Below, one piece after another: positions 1-8,848 of a stretch of DNA of 15,452 bases (position 1 is its first letter; each line of letters begins with the position of its first letter). Position numbers and translations under genes: made by a program. Source of the DNA: Verrucomicrobiota bacterium (GTDB taxonomy: Bacteria; Verrucomicrobiota; Verrucomicrobiia; Verrucomicrobiales; Akkermansiaceae); contig JAPLUJ010000643.1 in the NCBI GenBank assembly GCA_026397695.1, positions 1 through 15,452 on the forward strand, in the 5' to 3' direction. The notes beneath the pieces were generated by a model. The model worked only from the letters and a program-made list of their open reading frames with translations, did not search any database and was not told the DNA's origin.

Positions 1-9
1 AAAGAGCGA

Positions 10-22
10 CGGTCATAGACCG
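10..22. repeat. Short hairpin, possible intergenic repeat unit
   Basis: CGGTC (10-14) and GACCG (18-22) form a 5-bp stem around ATA, followed by a second GC-rich inverted stretch up to about 40. The sequence style (ggtcatagacc with flanking gcgac/cgcacgc) resembles palindromic intergenic repeats that I associate with Verrucomicrobiota genomes. Only one copy is in the window, so its repeat status is inference. Confidence 0.3.
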
Positions 23-73
23 CACGCTACAGCGGCGGCAGAACAGGGGGCGAAGCAGGCGCGGCCCGTTCAA

Positions 74-136
74 TAAGGAGCAGGGACGTCTCGTCCCGTC
101 TGCCGAAAACGCAGGACGAGACGTCCTGCCTCCTTG
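74..136. repeat. Long imperfect inverted repeat (REP-like hairpin)
   Basis: The arm at 74-96 (reading aaggagcagggacgtctcgtcc) pairs with the arm at 114-136 (ggacgagacgtcctgcctcctt) with about 20 matched positions and small bulges. The loop of about 17 nt is at 97-113, and a T-run follows at 136-141. It could act as a plus-strand intrinsic terminator, but no plus-strand gene ends nearby. A dispersed palindromic repeat is the alternative I prefer. Confidence 0.5.
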
Positions 137-140
137 TTTT

Positions 141-183
141 TCAAAACGCCATCTCTCCCGCCAATTCCCGTGCTTCCGTGGCT
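141..183 (-). pseudogene. Diverged duplicate of a gene tail (EARELAGE motif)
   Basis: Read on the minus strand, this stretch ends in codons for TEARELAGEMAF and a stop. It is a diverged copy of the tail at 346-388, which reads EARELAGEVPF and stop. By eye about 33 of 41 bases match between the two copies. No open frame continues upstream of this copy, so it is a remnant. Either a tandem duplication or two related genes reduced to their 3' ends would explain it. Confidence 0.5.
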
Positions 184-347
184 GACGCGTACCGCGGCAG
201 GCCGTGTTGGTGGCGTCCCGCCGCCATTCGGAAAAATGGGTAGTGCGTGACCGCCGGGCGCGCCGTGACCTCTTCTGCCGAACGAACCTCCCATGCGATC
301 AGACAAGTGGGCGGCCCGGGGCCGAACCGCCCTACCGTATTATTCTC

Positions 348-513
348 TCAAAACGGCACCTCGCCCGCCAGTTCCCGTGCCTCTGCCGCTTTGCGCTCAG
401 CCTCTGCCTTCAACGCTTCAATTTCCTTCTCCAGTTCCGCCCGCTGCTCTGCGGTGATCCTGTCGATCACCGCCTCGTCCTTCTCGATAACCTGATAGAT
501 CGCGTAATCCGCA
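348..513 (-). pseudogene. Charged helical C-terminal fragment, family not recognised
   Basis: The minus-strand frame gives about 55 residues beginning SADYAIYQVIEKDEAVIDR and continuing as a Glu/Lys/Ala-rich helix or coiled coil that ends EARELAGEVPF. The composition and high third-position GC look like a real C-terminus. No credible start exists: upstream, around 514, the sequence switches to a SUMF1-type reading in a different frame. I therefore read it as the 3' end of a lost gene joined to other debris. A 69-residue frame from an ATG at 557 exists, but its first 15 or so codons overlap the SUMF1 remnant out of frame. I do not recognise the family. Confidence 0.4.
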
Positions 514-681
514 CTGCGCCTCTGTCGGCAGGTAAAACCGTCCTCCATCTGGCACACGTTTATTCAACGCCCCCAGAAATCCTCCGGTCCCTGATTCATT
601 GCCGCACATGTCGTTCCAACTCACACCCTCCACCGGCAGATATTCTCCTTTGTATTAACTCGGATTGTTTTCCATCAGGCT
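514..681 (-). pseudogene. SUMF1/FGE-sulfatase domain remnant
   Basis: On the minus strand the frame reads SLMENNPS, a TAA stop (655-657), YKGEYLPVEGVSWND, then ALNKRVPDGGRFYLPTEAQ. These are the hallmark blocks of SUMF1 (formylglycine-generating-enzyme-like) domains: NPS-x-x-KG, LPVE-x-VSW, and LPTEAQ, normally followed by WEYA. A second in-frame TAA lies at 682-684. The domain stops abruptly after PTEAQ, so the WEYACRAG and GNVWEW blocks are missing. It is a fragment of a dead gene from a different subfamily than the intact SUMF1 gene near 5.6-6.5 kb. Confidence 0.7.
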
Positions 682-684
682 TTA

Positions 685-845
685 GCATGGTATGCGGCCA
701 CGCGGTTCTATCCTTCCGGAGGCGGGGCACTCATCAATGCTCGAAAGGGAGCTTCTGGAATGGCATCTTGCACTTGCCGAAGATGGTGGCGACGATCTTC
801 GCCGGATCATCGACGCGGCGATCCAGGCGGAGGAAACGCAGCGAC
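685..845. other. Non-coding or degraded stretch before the dus stop
   Basis: I see no gene I can support here. A plus-strand frame from an ATG at 737 encodes about 55 residues beginning MLERELLEWHLALAEDGGDD, which looks protein-like. It runs antisense into the end of the dihydrouridine synthase gene and has no Shine-Dalgarno sequence. A minus-strand frame over the same bases also looks protein-like. Both may be debris. Confidence 0.3.
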
Positions 846-1889
846 TCACCCGGGGACCAGCGCCTCGAACCCGCGGAACAACTTGGAACCGGCGGGTGGC
901 CTAACGGGCAGCGGTGTGTCATGGTCGAGATGAGTCCGGCAGATGCGGAAGAAATCCTCCGGGGTATTGGCCCGGCGCATTTCGTATTCGAAGGGGCCGA
1001 CGAGCCCGTGGCTGATATAGGCCAGTGTTTTTTTCATCCGTTGGACGTGGGCGGCGGGCTGGAACTTGCGGGATTCCCGGGCGATTTCCTCGTAGAGTTC
1101 CAGCACATGATCTAACAAATCACGGTGGGTCGGCACCGGCGGCGGGGTTCCCGTGAAGACCGCGCGCAGTTGGGCAAAGATCCACGGGTTGCGGATCGCG
1201 CCGCGTCCTATCATCAGGCCCGCCGCGCCGGATTGATCGAGCAACGCGAGACCGGTGGTGGTGTCCACGACGTTGCCGTTGGCGATCACCGGGCAGGTCA
1301 TGGCGTCCACCGCCATCCTGATGCACGCGGGACGCACCGGTGTTTGATAGAGTTCCTTCACCGTCCGGCCATGGACGGTGAGCACATCGATGCCGTGACG
1401 GCGGAAAATTTCGAGCAGGGCCGGGAATTCATCCGCGTCCGCGAAGCCGACGCGGGTTTTCACGGTGAAGCGGCCGGGAATGGCCTTGCGCAAGGTTCCT
1501 AACAGGCGATCGACGCTTGCCGGGTCGCGCAACAATGCGCCGCCGGCGTTTTTTCGGCAGACGATGGGGGCGGGGCAGCCGAGGTTGAGGTCGATGCCGG
1601 CCACGGGCAACTCCGCGAGTTGTTTGGCGGTGCGGACGAGGCTCGGCAAGTCGCGCCCGATCATTTGCGCGAACACCGGCCGGCCGGTCGCGTTTTCGAC
1701 AATCGAGCGCAGGATGTAGGGCTGCGGACAACTATCCGGGTGGACCCGGAAATACTCGGTCACCCACCAATCCGGTGCCCCCCGCCGCGCGAGCACCCGC
1801 AGAAACGGCAGGTCCGTCACATCCTGCATCGGTGCAAGCACCAAGGCGGGGCGGCCGGATGGAAGAATCTCATGCATCTTGAATGACAT
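846..1889 (-). CDS. dus: tRNA-dihydrouridine synthase
   Basis: FMN enzyme that reduces specific uridines in the tRNA D-loop to dihydrouridine with NADPH. The 347-residue protein shows the family order: LAPMQDVTD near residue 18, the active-site block DLNLGCP with Cys105, RKNAGGALLRDP (Lys113), TVKTRVGF, TVHGR (His173), VIANGNV (202-207), and the phosphate-binding stretch GLMIGRGAIRNPW (224-236). I chose the ATG at 1889 because the conserved barrel begins about 17 residues later and GGGGTG lies upstream. A longer frame to 2162 runs antisense through the PUR gene and is not credible. The gene is divergent from the PUR gene across 82 bp. The subfamily (DusA, B or C) cannot be set by eye. The substrate position on tRNA is not inferable. 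Confidence 0.9.
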   Translation of the reverse strand: MSFKMHEILPSGRPALVLAPMQDVTDLPFLRVLARRGAPDWWVTEYFRVHPDSCPQPYILRSIVENATGRPVFAQMIGRDLPSLVRTAKQLAELPVAGIDLNLGCPAPIVCRKNAGGALLRDPASVDRLLGTLRKAIPGRFTVKTRVGFADADEFPALLEIFRRHGIDVLTVHGRTVKELYQTPVRPACIRMAVDAMTCPVIANGNVVDTTTGLALLDQSGAAGLMIGRGAIRNPWIFAQLRAVFTGTPPPVPTHRDLLDHVLELYEEIARESRKFQPAAHVQRMKKTLAYISHGLVGPFEYEMRRANTPEDFFRICRTHLDHDTPLPVRPPAGSKLFRGFEALVPG

Positions 1890-1911
1890 ATCATCACCCC
1901 GCGGAATTGCA

Positions 1912-1940
1912 TTGACAACCCAATCTCCGCAAGCATTGTT
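1912..1940 (+). promoter_or_regulatory. Candidate sigma70 promoter of the PUR gene
   Basis: TTGACA at 1912-1917 is a perfect -35 box. At 16-17 bp spacing lies only a weak -10 (CATTGT/ATTGTT, 1934-1940). It would place transcription start about 25 nt before the PUR start codon. The match on one box only keeps confidence modest. Confidence 0.35.
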
Positions 1941-1971
1941 GCACGCAAGACAAACAACCAAGGGGATAGCA

Positions 1972-2181
1972 GTGGAAAGCGATATATTGCACACCGAAAA
2001 AATTCTGGCGGATCGGAAAATATTCTTTCTCGATCTGAAGCAAAACAACCGCGGCATGGTGGTCAAGATCACCGAAGAAGTCGGCGGCAATCGTGATACG
2101 ATCATGGTGCCCGCCGAAATCCTCGGCGACTTCATCGCCGCGCTGACCGACATCAAGGCCACCGCCGACGAGCAGAAGTAA
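1972..2181 (+). CDS. PUR-alpha family DNA/RNA-binding protein
   Basis: Small single-stranded nucleic-acid-binding protein of the bacterial PUR-alpha type, found in spirochaetes, Bacteroidetes and Verrucomicrobia; cellular role not settled. The 69 residues carry the core beta-beta-beta-alpha pattern: RKIFFLDLKQNNRGMVVKITEE, then NRDTIMVPAEILGDFIAAL. I chose the GTG at 1972 because AGGGGAT (1961-1967) sits 4-5 nt before it and the PUR fold starts about ten residues in. The in-frame ATG at 1879 would overlap the start of the divergent dus gene. The gene ends 14 bp from the convergent ABC transporter gene, with no terminator in between. Confidence 0.8.
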   Translation: MESDILHTEKILADRKIFFLDLKQNNRGMVVKITEEVGGNRDTIMVPAEILGDFIAALTDIKATADEQK

Positions 2182-2195
2182 CCGCCGGATCGGTA

Positions 2196-3962
<1,767 letters not shown>

Positions 3963-3993
3963 GCCCCCATCGGAAACGATGGACAGCCCGGCG

Positions 3994-4134
3994 TCAATGG
4001 CTCATCCCATCTCTCACAAATGATGTGTCACTCATCCGGAGATTCAACGTGAATTGTACTACCGCCGCCAAGCCGGTCTGGCCGATGAAGACGTCGAACT
4101 CGGCCGGATTAAGCGGGATGGGCGGCTTGAGGTG
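3994..4134 (-). other. Coding-like in-frame tail after the oxidoreductase stop
   Basis: Directly after the TGA of the Gfo/Idh/MocA gene, the same frame stays open for 46 codons to a TGA at 3994-3996. The first 24 codons (HLKPPIPLNPAEFDVFIGQ and on) have G or C at about 22 third positions, as in the window's real genes. The later part decays to AT-rich codons. It may be the eroded 3' end of a lost gene or a former C-terminal extension. There is no start codon or Shine-Dalgarno sequence of its own. Confidence 0.3.
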
Positions 4135-5457
4135 TCAGCTCTGTGCCCATGTGCCGCGGATCTCGTGGGTCATCTGGGCGTTGAGTGCCTCGGGTGACAC
4201 GATGCGGTATGCCTTGGGATCCCAGACCACTTCGCCGCCGGACTTGATGGCGAGCAGCGAGAGGTGGCTGATGGCGTCGGAACGCACCGCGTCCTCGATC
4301 GGCCCGATGGAGGGCGAGCGGTCGCGGACGGAATCCACGAACGCCTTGTAATAATGGTTGCGATAGAGCACCCGTTGTTTGCCCTCGCATTCTTTCATTT
4401 TCAACCATTCCGGGTTGCTCGCCTCGCTGCCGCCGCGGCTCAGGCTGACCCATCCCTTCGGGCCGAAGAACGTCGTGCCGTCACCTTTGAAATTCTTGCG
4501 ATACTTTTTGACGATGGGTTCGGCGTGGTTGCTGCTCATGAAGCGCATCGGCAGACCACCGCCGAACTTGATCTGCACATCCCAGGTGGCGCAGGTGTTG
4601 TAGAGCGCGTTGGGCGTCGGGAAGTCGCCTGTGCCGCGGAAACTGGCCGGACCTTTCTGGTCGTAGTCCAGACCCCAGATCGCGATGTCGAGCGGATGCG
4701 CGCCCCAACCGGCGATGAAGCCCAGCGCGTAATCCGAACAAAGCCATGAGCCGACGCTGGTGAGCCGATCCTTGCTGCACGGTTTCATCGGCGCGGGACC
4801 GATATAGAGATCATAGTCGAGGCCGGCCGGCACCGGGATTTCGTCGAGCGAGCCACCGCTGGCGCCCGCAGGGGCCCACACCTCGATGCGCTCCAAATCG
4901 CCGATGTAGCCGTTGAGTACCAACTCGATGCCGCGCTTGAGCATCTCCTGGCTGCGTTGTTGCGTCCCGTATTGGAAAATCCTGTTGTGCTTCCGGCACG
5001 CCTCCAACATCGCCTTGTTCTGGGCCAGCGAGTGGCCCAACGGCTTCTCGATATACACATCCTTGCCCGCTCTAACAGCCGCCAAGCCGACCGGCACGTG
5101 CCAGTGATCGGGCGTTGCGATGACCACCGCGTCAATCGTCTTGTCGGCCAGCAACTCGCGGAAATCGTTGTAGAGTTTCGCCTCATGCTTTTGCGTCTCC
5201 ATGACGTGCTTGCCCGCGGCCTCGCGCCGCGCCTGATAGGGATCGGCGATGGCGACGCTGACCGCACCCTCGATGCCGAGGAAATTCCGCAGCAGGCCGG
5301 AGCCCTGGCCACCGACGCCGATATGGCCGAGTTGGATTTTCCGGCTGGGCGCGGTTTCGGCAGCGAGCACGCGGCTGGGGATGAATTGTGGTGCCACTGC
5401 GGCGGCGATCACGCCCCCGAGAAATTTGCGGCGATTGGTCTGGGATTCGATTTTCAT
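4135..5457 (-). CDS. Tat-exported Gfo/Idh/MocA family oxidoreductase
   Basis: NAD(P)-dependent sugar- or polyol-type dehydrogenase family, expanded in Verrucomicrobia and Planctomycetes. The 440 residues begin with a twin-arginine signal NRRKFLGG (8-15), a hydrophobic stretch and a likely cleavage near VLAAE (30-34), so it is predicted to be exported folded with its cofactor. The Rossmann glycine motif GHIGVGGQGSG (44-54) and ATPDHWH (115-120 region) follow. The family's EKP catalytic-lysine motif is at 137-139 (DVYIEKPLGHS), and GWGAHPLDIAIWGLD gives the substrate-side histidine. Length is normal for the group. The start lacks a clear Shine-Dalgarno sequence but puts the RR motif where Tat signals have it. 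It lies 146 bp or so downstream of the SUMF1 gene on the same strand and could be co-transcribed. The substrate is unknown. Confidence 0.88.
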   Translation of the reverse strand: MKIESQTNRRKFLGGVIAAAVAPQFIPSRVLAAETAPSRKIQLGHIGVGGQGSGLLRNFLGIEGAVSVAIADPYQARREAAGKHVMETQKHEAKLYNDFRELLADKTIDAVVIATPDHWHVPVGLAAVRAGKDVYIEKPLGHSLAQNKAMLEACRKHNRIFQYGTQQRSQEMLKRGIELVLNGYIGDLERIEVWAPAGASGGSLDEIPVPAGLDYDLYIGPAPMKPCSKDRLTSVGSWLCSDYALGFIAGWGAHPLDIAIWGLDYDQKGPASFRGTGDFPTPNALYNTCATWDVQIKFGGGLPMRFMSSNHAEPIVKKYRKNFKGDGTTFFGPKGWVSLSRGGSEASNPEWLKMKECEGKQRVLYRNHYYKAFVDSVRDRSPSIGPIEDAVRSDAISHLSLLAIKSGGEVVWDPKAYRIVSPEALNAQMTHEIRGTWAQS

Positions 5458-5525
5458 GGTAGGAATTCGGAGTTACAGTTGTTTGGCAAAGGGGTTCAGG
5501 ACAGTGGTGCTTACGTGGCGATGAC

Positions 5526-5544
5526 ATCAGGTCTTTCACCTGAT
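5526..5544. other. Intercistronic hairpin
   Basis: ATCAGGT (5526-5532) and ACCTGAT (5538-5544) form a perfect 7-bp stem with a 5-nt loop. It lies between the SUMF1 stop and the oxidoreductase start, about 70 nt before that start in transcript direction. No T-run follows on the minus strand, so it is not an obvious terminator there. An mRNA-processing or stability element, or an operator, would fit. Confidence 0.35.
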
Positions 5545-5603
5545 AAGGCGCCTTGATTTTTTCCGGGTTGGTTCCGGCCACGGCAGGTTGAACTACCCAA
5601 AAC

Positions 5604-6473
5604 TTACGGGCGAGATGCAACCATCACCCGGAAACCATAATTGTAGTGGACATAATTGGGGCCGGTCCAACTGTTGCGGGCTGCGGCACGGCAGCGGGAG
5701 GGATCGTTGTGCCACGACCCGCCGCGGACCGCGCGGAACTGCGTCTCGGTGGTGTTCTCGGGATCCACGTTCCCGGCCTTCGCGTAATACTCCTTGTCGT
5801 TCCAGTCGCGGCACCATTCCCAGACGTTGCCATGCATGTCGTACAAGCCCCAGGCGTTGGGTTTCTTCCGCCCTACCGGGTGCGCATATTCCTCGCCCGT
5901 CTTGCGTGTGTTGTCCTGAAACCATGCGTACTCGCCCAAAATCGACGGATCATCGCCGCAACAAAAGGCCGTCGTGGTTCCCGCGCGGCAGGCGTATTCC
6001 CATTGCGCTTCCGTCGGTAGAGCGACCCGTTTGCCGGTCTTCTTCGAGAGCGCCTCGCAGAACTTGCCCGCATCATTCCAACTGATCCAACTGGCGGCAT
6101 GGTCGGCACCGGGTTTGCCCGACATTTTGCCCAGCCACGGTTCGGTGTCCATCACCGCACGCCACTGGGCCTGGGTGACCTCACAGGCGCCCATATGGAA
6201 CGGCTCGCTGATCGTCACTTCACGCTGGGGACCTTCGTCATTGCTGCGGCCGGTTTCGGTCTGCGGCGAACCCATCAGGAACTTGCCTGCCGGGATCAAC
6301 ACGAGTTTGAGCGTTACACCGTTGCCGAGGTCAAGTGTTAGATCCTTCCGCGCTCCGGGTTCACCGTTGCGTTTGTCTGGCATTTCTTCGGCGCATACCG
6401 CAGAGGAGCCGCAGGCAAGGGCAAGACACAGCCCCAGGATGGCTGGGAAATTGTTATGTGGGTTGGCGTGCAC
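5604..6473 (-). CDS. Secreted SUMF1/FGE-sulfatase-domain protein
   Basis: The conserved blocks are in order: MGSPQTE, EVTQAQWRAVM, SWISWNDAGKFCEAL, LPTEAQWEYACRAG, GLYDMHGNVWEWC, FRAVRGGSWHND and NYGFRVM. The canonical formylglycine-generating enzyme has two active-site cysteines after GGS. Here the first is replaced (GGSWHN) and only one Cys remains (SRC), so formylglycine synthesis is unlikely; a binding or divergent role fits better. I chose the GTG at 6473 because it puts a short N-region before the hydrophobic signal core FPAILGLCLALACGSSAVCA. The frame can extend to a GTG at 6560, but that gives about 39 residues before the core. Neither start has a Shine-Dalgarno sequence. The gene precedes the exported oxidoreductase on the same strand, so a shared periplasmic or surface role is possible. 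Confidence 0.82.
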   Translation of the reverse strand: MHANPHNNFPAILGLCLALACGSSAVCAEEMPDKRNGEPGARKDLTLDLGNGVTLKLVLIPAGKFLMGSPQTETGRSNDEGPQREVTISEPFHMGACEVTQAQWRAVMDTEPWLGKMSGKPGADHAASWISWNDAGKFCEALSKKTGKRVALPTEAQWEYACRAGTTTAFCCGDDPSILGEYAWFQDNTRKTGEEYAHPVGRKKPNAWGLYDMHGNVWEWCRDWNDKEYYAKAGNVDPENTTETQFRAVRGGSWHNDPSRCRAAARNSWTGPNYVHYNYGFRVMVASRP

Positions 6474-6839
6474 GAGAAAGTCAAGGTGGGGATCGGGAGT
6501 GGGGTATCCAAGGGTTGCAGGGGAACAATCAACTGCCGTGCCGTGAGCGTGGCTAGCCACCCCGCTTTGTCAAGATATGACTTCGGGGAAATTCGGCAGG
6601 AGGAGTCAGCAGACTGGAAGACGCAAGACGCAGCAATGATAGGGCACGGAGGCTTCCCGCATACAATTTTCGGGAGGTTTTTTAATTGAGGAGACACATT
6701 TTTCGAGCATCGGAGGCACCGCATTCACGGCGGGTGGCGGGTTTCCGAGCTCCTGATTTCCGCTCCGCACATTGACTTGCTCCTGTGCGGATGGTCCCAA
6801 TAGCAATTTCCTATCAAGCAAACACAACCAAGACACACC
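6474..6839. other. Divergent intergenic region between the SUMF1 and acs genes
   Basis: This spacer of about 370 bp must hold the promoters of two divergent genes. On the plus strand TTGACT (6772-6777) is a possible -35 for acs, but I see no good -10 at the right spacing. On the minus strand TTGACA lies near 6570, also without a clear -10. A T-run follows a short gggagg stretch near 6672-6683 without a convincing stem. I see no gene here. Confidence 0.4.
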
Positions 6840-8774
6840 ATGACAGAACCACAAAAGACCGTTTCCACCAGTTCGCTGATGCAAGAAAACCGCACGTTCC
6901 CACCGCCCGCCGAAGCGGTCAGCCGGGACTACATCAATGCCGCGCAATACCAGGCGATGTATGAGAGTTCCATCAAGGAACCCGACAAGTTCTGGCTCGA
7001 GCAAACCGATGCCCTCGAATGGTTCAAGAAGCCGACGGAAGCCCGCAAATTCATCTGGGACACTGCGGCGCGCAAGGTCGAGCACACTTGGTTCAAGGAT
7101 GGCCAGCTCAACGTCAGCGTCAACTGCCTGGACCGCCATGTGAATGTCGGCAATGGCGACAAGGTTGCGCTCATTTTCCAAGGTGAGCCGGAGGAGGATG
7201 TCACCAAGATCACCTATAAGCAGCTCCTCGCCGAGGTCTGCAAGCTTGCCAATGTTCTCAAAGGCCTTGGCGTGAAAAAGGGCGACCGCGTGGCCATATA
7301 TATGCCGATGGTGCTCGAACTGCCCGTCGCCATGCTCGCCTGCACGCGTATCGGAGCGATTCACTCGATCGTGTTCGGCGGTTTCAGCGCGGACTCGCTC
7401 AGCGGCCGTATCAATGATTCCACCTGCAAGTTGCTCATCACCGCCAGTTGCGGCCTGCGCGCCGGCAAGACCATCCCGCTCAAGGCCATCTCTGACGAGG
7501 CGCTCAAGACCTGTGAAATGGCCGCCGGCCGCGACCTGTGGTGGCACGACGTGATGGCAAATGCCGCCGCCGAATGCACCCCGGAAGTGATGAACGCCGA
7601 GGATTGCCTCTTCATGCTCTATACCTCCGGTTCCACCGGCAAACCCAAGGGGGTAGTTCACACCACCGCCGGCTACCTGCTCCATTGCGCTCTAACAACC
7701 AAGTATGTCTTCGACATCCATGACGGCGACGTCTTCTGGTGCACCGCCGACATCGGCTGGGTCACCGGCCACAGCTATATCGTGTATGGCCCGCTGTGCA
7801 ACGGCTTCACCAGTGTCATGTTCGAGGGCGTGCCCACGTTCCCCGATGCCGGCCGCTTCTGGCAAATCGTCGAGAAGTTCAAAGTCACCCAATTCTACAC
7901 CGCGCCCACGGCGATCCGTTCGCTCATCCGCCTTGGCGAGGAATGGCCTAACAAGTATGACATGAGTTCGCTCAAAACGCTTGGTTCGGTTGGCGAACCG
8001 ATCAATCCCGAGGCCTGGATGTGGTATCACCGCGTTATCGGCAAGGAGAAATGCCCGATTGTCGATACCTGGTGGCAGACTGAAACCGGTGGCCATCTGA
8101 TCACGCCGATGCCCGGCGCGCACACCCTCAAGCCCGGCAGCGCCAACCGCCCGTTCTTCGGGGTCGAACCGGTCGTCCTGCGCGATGACGGCGTGGAATG
8201 CAGTGTGAACGAAGGCGGCAAACTCTGCATCAGGAAACCGTGGCCCGGCATGATGCGCACCACCTGGGGTGACCACGACCGCTTCATCGACACCTATTTC
8301 ACGATGTATCCTAACATCTACTTCACCGGTGACGGTTGCCGCATTGACCAGGACGGCGATTATTGGCTGATGGGGCGGGTGGACGACGTGGTGAACGTGT
8401 CCGGTCACCGCATCGGCACCGCCGAGGTGGAAAGCGCGTTGGTCAGCCATCCGATGGTTTCCGAGGCCGCCGTGGCACCCATGCCGCACGACACCAAGGG
8501 CCAGGGGCTATACGCCTTCGTCACCCTCAAGGAAGGCGTCCATGAGAGCGATGCGCTCAAGAAGGAACTCGTCATGCATGTCCGCAAGGAAATCGGCCCG
8601 ATTGCCGCACCGGACAAGATCCAGTTCGCGCCCGGCCTGCCGAAGACGCGCTCGGGAAAAATCATGCGCCGCATCCTGCGCAAGATCGCCGAAAACGCCG
8701 TCGATGAAATCGGCGACACCTCGACACTGGCCGATCCGCACGTGGTGGAAGCCTTGGTCCAGGGCAAGCAATAG
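6840..8774 (+). CDS. acs: Acetyl-CoA synthetase (AMP-forming)
   Basis: Cytoplasmic enzyme that makes acetyl-CoA from acetate, ATP and CoA via acetyl-AMP. The 644 residues carry the P-loop [12 protein letters not shown] (261-272), SVGEPI (383-388), and WWQTETGG (411-418) with the tryptophan that limits the acyl pocket to acetate. The hinge and CoA-side motif [20 protein letters not shown] and the regulatory acetylatable lysine in TRSGKIMRR (Lys607) are also present. Compared with the usual sequence, about 15 residues appear missing between SDEALKTC (218-225) and [12 protein letters not shown] (226-237), where most relatives have a PSVxHVIVVKRTGGEV-type stretch; the frame is kept. No Shine-Dalgarno sequence precedes the ATG, but the N-terminus is full length. 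It is 74 bp upstream of an OFA-type carrier gene, suggesting a shared acetate or monocarboxylate role. Confidence 0.93.
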   Translation: MTEPQKTVSTSSLMQENRTFPPPAEAVSRDYINAAQYQAMYESSIKEPDKFWLEQTDALEWFKKPTEARKFIWDTAARKVEHTWFKDGQLNVSVNCLDRHVNVGNGDKVALIFQGEPEEDVTKITYKQLLAEVCKLANVLKGLGVKKGDRVAIYMPMVLELPVAMLACTRIGAIHSIVFGGFSADSLSGRINDSTCKLLITASCGLRAGKTIPLKAISDEALKTCEMAAGRDLWWHDVMANAAAECTPEVMNAEDCLFMLYTSGSTGKPKGVVHTTAGYLLHCALTTKYVFDIHDGDVFWCTADIGWVTGHSYIVYGPLCNGFTSVMFEGVPTFPDAGRFWQIVEKFKVTQFYTAPTAIRSLIRLGEEWPNKYDMSSLKTLGSVGEPINPEAWMWYHRVIGKEKCPIVDTWWQTETGGHLITPMPGAHTLKPGSANRPFFGVEPVVLRDDGVECSVNEGGKLCIRKPWPGMMRTTWGDHDRFIDTYFTMYPNIYFTGDGCRIDQDGDYWLMGRVDDVVNVSGHRIGTAEVESALVSHPMVSEAAVAPMPHDTKGQGLYAFVTLKEGVHESDALKKELVMHVRKEIGPIAAPDKIQFAPGLPKTRSGKIMRRILRKIAENAVDEIGDTSTLADPHVVEALVQGKQ

Positions 8775-8800
8775 AACCATGGGTTTTCCATCATCCCTAA

Positions 8801-8829
8801 CGGATGCCACACACCAGCCGTGGCATCCG
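8801..8829 (+). promoter_or_regulatory. Perfect 10-bp hairpin in the acs-carrier spacer
   Basis: CGGATGCCAC (8801-8810) and GTGGCATCCG (8820-8829) pair over 10 bp around a 9-nt loop. The element sits 26 nt after the acs stop and 19 nt before the carrier ATG. No T-run follows, so it is not a standard intrinsic terminator. It could protect or process the acs mRNA, or limit translation of the downstream gene. Confidence 0.55.
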
Positions 8830-8848
8830 CGTCAACTTAAATAGATAT

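Noticed and set aside
204..1115. Plus-strand frame of 303 residues across the graveyard into dus
   Set aside because: It is antisense to both the SUMF1 remnant and the dus 3' end, and no domain is recognisable.
1890..2162. N-terminal extension of the dihydrouridine synthase frame by 91 residues
   Set aside because: It runs antisense through the PUR gene, has no family similarity, and a good start with a Shine-Dalgarno-like sequence lies at 1889.
5545..5560. AAGGCGCCTT followed by a T-run, as a plus-strand terminator
   Set aside because: It is a loopless 10-bp palindrome and no plus-strand gene ends there.
6606..7685. Long minus-strand frame of 359 residues
   Set aside because: It is antisense to the well-supported acs gene and its composition is that of a GC-rich shadow frame.
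7692..8489. Minus-strand frame of 265 residues
   Set aside because: It is the antisense shadow of acs, His- and Asp-rich with no domain.
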